A DNA stretch of 43,097 nucleotides from an uncultured Alloprevotella sp. GTDB lineage: Bacteria > Bacteroidota > Bacteroidia > Bacteroidales > Bacteroidaceae. The stretch spans positions 1 through 43,097 of the forward strand of contig CALUIN010000012.1 of assembly GCA_944320745.1 (NCBI GenBank), written 5' to 3'. This document shows, one piece after another, positions 41,206 to 43,097 of the stretch. The notes beneath the pieces are model-generated. The model saw nothing but the letters and a program-made list of their open reading frames with translations, did not search any database and was not told the origin of the DNA. Made by a program: the position numbers and the translations under genes. Positions within the stretch are counted from its first letter, which is position 1. Each line of letters starts with the position of its first letter.

Positions 41206-41676
41206 TCACCACGGCTCGCACTCGCCGGAATGCCGCGTGCGCAAGTCGCAGCGATATTGCTTCAGAAAACGGACCTTGGCCCTTTCCAGGACGGAGTCGC
41301 CCGTGTTGCGCGGATAGCTACGCGCCACGATGCGGGCCCGGCGCCGCGTCTGCAGAAGCACGTCGCTAAAGACCGCGTGGCCGAGCGTCGCTTCCAGCTG
41401 CGCTATGGCATGGGACACGTCGCGCCCTTTCAGCTCCACGAAGATCTCGCCCTCCGCCTCACCGGCCTGGCGCGGCTCTACGAGGACCAGTTTGTCGCAT
41501 CGACACCCCTGGCGGATAATGCCGCCGTCCACGGCGTAGACGGCACATTCTGCGGCCGGCTCCATCGTCAGACTATACTTTCGCCCGTTCTCCTCCGTGC
41601 TCAGCCGCCTGCGCGGGGCGAACGGCTGTTCAGGCTTATGCCCCAGCTTCGTCAGCAGGTCCTTCCTCGTCGCCAT
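41206..41676 (-). CDS. Small protein with PD-(D/E)XK nuclease-like motif, partner of the ATPase
   Basis: The protein has 156 aa. CDKLVLVE (60-67), EIFVELKGRDVSHAIAQLEA (77-96) give the order Asp61, then Glu81-x-Lys83, then Gln93, the arrangement of PD-(D/E)XK nucleases and Holliday-resolvase-like folds. Upstream Glu39 may complete the site. Basic patches (RRRAR, RTRH) at the C-terminus could bind nucleic acid. Its start overlaps the end of the ATPase gene by 41 nt, so the two are co-expressed and probably form one module. I cannot place it in a named family; the nuclease call is from motif spacing only. Confidence 0.68.
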   Translation of the reverse strand: MATRKDLLTKLGHKPEQPFAPRRRLSTEENGRKYSLTMEPAAECAVYAVDGGIIRQGCRCDKLVLVEPRQAGEAEGEIFVELKGRDVSHAIAQLEATLGHAVFSDVLLQTRRRARIVARSYPRNTGDSVLERAKVRFLKQYRCDLRTRHSGECEPW

Positions 41677-42910
41677 ACAGTATGCTGTTTAACCGGTACG
41701 TCTGCTCGTCCACGATGTCCGAGACGGCATCGAGCCACTCCCCCTTCACCAGCCCCGTCTCCGGGTCGGTCAAGGTTTCCAGCCGCCGGTCGTCCGTGAT
41801 GCCATAGGCGGCGAAGTCAGCCGCCGGCAGCTGGAACTCAGACGGAACGACCCGCTCCGTCGCCCGGGCATCGCGCTTCGCGGCCTGCGCGGCCAGGAGC
41901 AGCACGTTGAGCACCGTCAGGACATAAGGGCTATGAGTGGTCAGCACGAGCGAACTGCCCGGGCCCTCTTGGTCAAGATTCGTGCGCCGCACGCGGCGGA
42001 CCAGGTCGCGCACCAGCTCGTATTGCGAACGCGGGAACAGGTTCTGCTCCGGCTCCTCCACGAACAGGCGGAAAGCGCGATAGCGGAACAGTTCCTCCAC
42101 ATCGTGCCGCGCCTCCGCGCGTACGTCGGCCACAGGCTGTGCCGCCGCGGAGCGTCGCGGGCCGCGCGCCAGCAGCGACTGCTCCCGCTGCAGCAAATCG
42201 TGCGGCGTATAAGAGCCCACCTGCCCCACGCAGCGCTCCACGTAGTCCGCCATGCCCGTCACGGGGATGGCGGACTGCACGCCGCTCGAAGCGTTGAACG
42301 TCGGGACGCGCTTCCCCTGATCCACGAGCAAGAGCATGTCGCGCCGGCGCGAACTCTCGTAGTAATAATGCAGATTCGCGTCGAACACCATCGGCAGCGG
42401 CCGCTCGGGCGGGAACGACGTGCGGGCGTCGTTCCACTCCACGATATAATTGAACAGTTCGTCCACGTCGTTCGTCCGGTAAGCGCGCTCGGCATTCTGC
42501 AAGGCCGAAATCAGATTGCGCTCGGCCGGGAGGTAGCACACCTTCTCGTTGTGGCGCGCAGCCGTGAAACCGGCCTTGCGCGTGATGCGGGCGTTGCTCC
42601 GCTGCCCCAGCAGCTCGATGATGACGGCCTCGCCCTCGTAGCGCAGACGCGACTCCGGCGAAAAGAACGTGCTGTCCAGCCGGTGAAACTCCCCCAGCAT
42701 CCGGCGGAAACGGTTGTAGTGCGTATAGTCGTTGAGGAACTGGCTGTCATCCAGCATCACGTGCTTCTCCACCCAGACGCAGGAGCACAGCAGCTTCATC
42801 AGCGTGCTTTTCCCCGAACTCTGCGGGCCGATGACCAGCGTCACCGGCGCCACGCGCACTTCGCCCGTGTCCGCCAGCGGACCTATGTTTTGTATGCGGA
42901 TAGTAGGCAT
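41636..42910 (-). CDS. ABC-type (RecF/OLD-like) ATPase
   Basis: The protein has 424 aa from the ATG at 42910 (MPTIRIQNIGPLADTG). Walker A is GPQSSGKST (28-36), followed by LMKLLCSCVWVEK. NASSGVQSAIPV (about 222-233) stands at the signature position, FRLFVEEPEQNLFP is Walker B with a double Glu, and VLTTHSPYVLTVL the His switch. The length and lack of a TOPRIM domain separate it from OLD nucleases. Small SMC-like ATPases of this type often sense phage or DNA damage and drive a partner effector. The partner gene with a nuclease-like motif overlaps its 3' end. TACCTTTG on the minus strand lies 30 nt upstream. Longer in-frame starts (to 43003) run through the promoter and are rejected. Confidence 0.85.
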   Translation of the reverse strand: MPTIRIQNIGPLADTGEVRVAPVTLVIGPQSSGKSTLMKLLCSCVWVEKHVMLDDSQFLNDYTHYNRFRRMLGEFHRLDSTFFSPESRLRYEGEAVIIELLGQRSNARITRKAGFTAARHNEKVCYLPAERNLISALQNAERAYRTNDVDELFNYIVEWNDARTSFPPERPLPMVFDANLHYYYESSRRRDMLLLVDQGKRVPTFNASSGVQSAIPVTGMADYVERCVGQVGSYTPHDLLQREQSLLARGPRRSAAAQPVADVRAEARHDVEELFRYRAFRLFVEEPEQNLFPRSQYELVRDLVRRVRRTNLDQEGPGSSLVLTTHSPYVLTVLNVLLLAAQAAKRDARATERVVPSEFQLPAADFAAYGITDDRRLETLTDPETGLVKGEWLDAVSDIVDEQTYRLNSILYGDEEGPADEAGA

Positions 42911-42939
42911 GGTTTGGAAAGTCAGGCATTTCGCCGCGT

Positions 42940-42947
42940 CAAAGGTA
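42940..42947 (-). promoter_or_regulatory. -7 box of the ATPase/nuclease operon
   Basis: CAAAGGTA on the plus strand reads TACCTTTG on the minus strand, matching TAnnTTTG, 30 nt before the ATPase start codon. Confidence 0.6.
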
Positions 42948-42986
42948 CGAAAAAAAGCAAAGCCTGCCCCCCGGGCGGCTACGAAA

Positions 42987-43015
42987 AACGGCAGCCGGGC
43001 CAACCGGCTGCCGTT
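42987..43015 (-). terminator. Terminator of the sugar phosphotransferase gene at the window edge
   Basis: AACGGCAGCCGG (42987-42998) pairs with CCGGCTGCCGTT (43004-43015) around a 5-nt loop. On the minus strand it is followed by TTTCG after the stem, with a short U-run. It lies just after the stop at 43022. Confidence 0.8.
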
Positions 43016-43021
43016 CCCTCC

Positions 43022-43097
43022 TCAGAACTTCTTTCCGCGGACGATGCGGTAGAAGGTGGTCCAGAGGATGCGGATGTCGAGCCACCAGGAGCGGTGG
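43022..43097 (-). CDS. C-terminal end of a second sugar phosphotransferase (partial)
   Basis: The last 24 codons before the stop at 43022-43024 encode HRSWWLDIRILWTTFYRIVR then GKKF. They match the end of the phosphoglycosyl transferase encoded at 11572-12243 (YHRSLWLDLKIIFLTAASIL then TGKKF). The rest of the gene lies beyond the window. It is probably the end of another polysaccharide or O-antigen locus. Confidence 0.82.
   Translation of the reverse strand, partial: HRSWWLDIRILWTTFYRIVRGKKF

Overview
The window reads as a chromosomal segment of a GC-rich member of the order Bacteroidales. The evidence is Bacteroidetes-type -7 promoter boxes (TAnnTTTG), fimbrillin-like surface lipoproteins, an UpxY-type NusG paralogue, a Wzi-family capsule protein and a tyrosine recombinase beside an invertible promoter. 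The species cannot be named from the sequence alone.

Region A (34127 down to 6012, minus strand) is a complete, probably phase-variable exopolysaccharide/capsule locus of about 26 kb. In transcription order it holds: a tyrosine recombinase (34127-32925); a segment bounded by 21-bp inverted repeats that carries a promoter now pointing away from the locus (32665-32899); an UpxY-like antiterminator; the flippase Wzx; a DegT-type aminotransferase; an ATP-grasp/HAD fusion; a polysaccharide pyruvyl transferase; nine glycosyltransferases; a hexapeptide acyltransferase; UDP-galactopyranose mutase; the polymerase Wzy; a protein with five helix-turn-helix repeats; the initiating phosphoglycosyl transferase; a PqqD / nucleotidyltransferase / HPr-kinase-like trio; Wza; and a Wzc-type tyrosine autokinase. 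Many junctions are ATGA overlaps, as expected of one long transcript. The gene set predicts a repeat unit containing galactofuranose, probably fucose, an amino sugar, pyruvate and an acyl group, made by the Wzx/Wzy route.

Region B (5847 down to 1, minus strand) follows directly: a 63-aa peptide, a lipoprotein joining a fimbrillin-like domain to a catalytically degraded PI-PLC-like domain, a second fimbrillin-like lipoprotein, and an OmpA-type barrel protein cut by the window start. It may be a surface module coupled to the locus.

Region C (34128-43097) is mostly housekeeping and accessory genes: a mirrored divergent promoter, a PatB-type C-S lyase, an SPFH protein, tRNA-Leu(UAG), a secreted GH43 glycosidase, a Wzi-family outer-membrane protein, a small lipocalin-like lipoprotein, and a two-gene ABC-type ATPase plus PD-(D/E)XK-like protein that resembles a defence module. 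The window ends in the last codons of a second sugar phosphotransferase, so another polysaccharide locus probably begins there.

The strongest candidates for something undescribed are the PqqD/NTase/HprK trio inside a polysaccharide operon (possibly acting on a small peptide), the five-HTH protein, the ATPase/nuclease pair, and the fimbrillin-PLC fusion.
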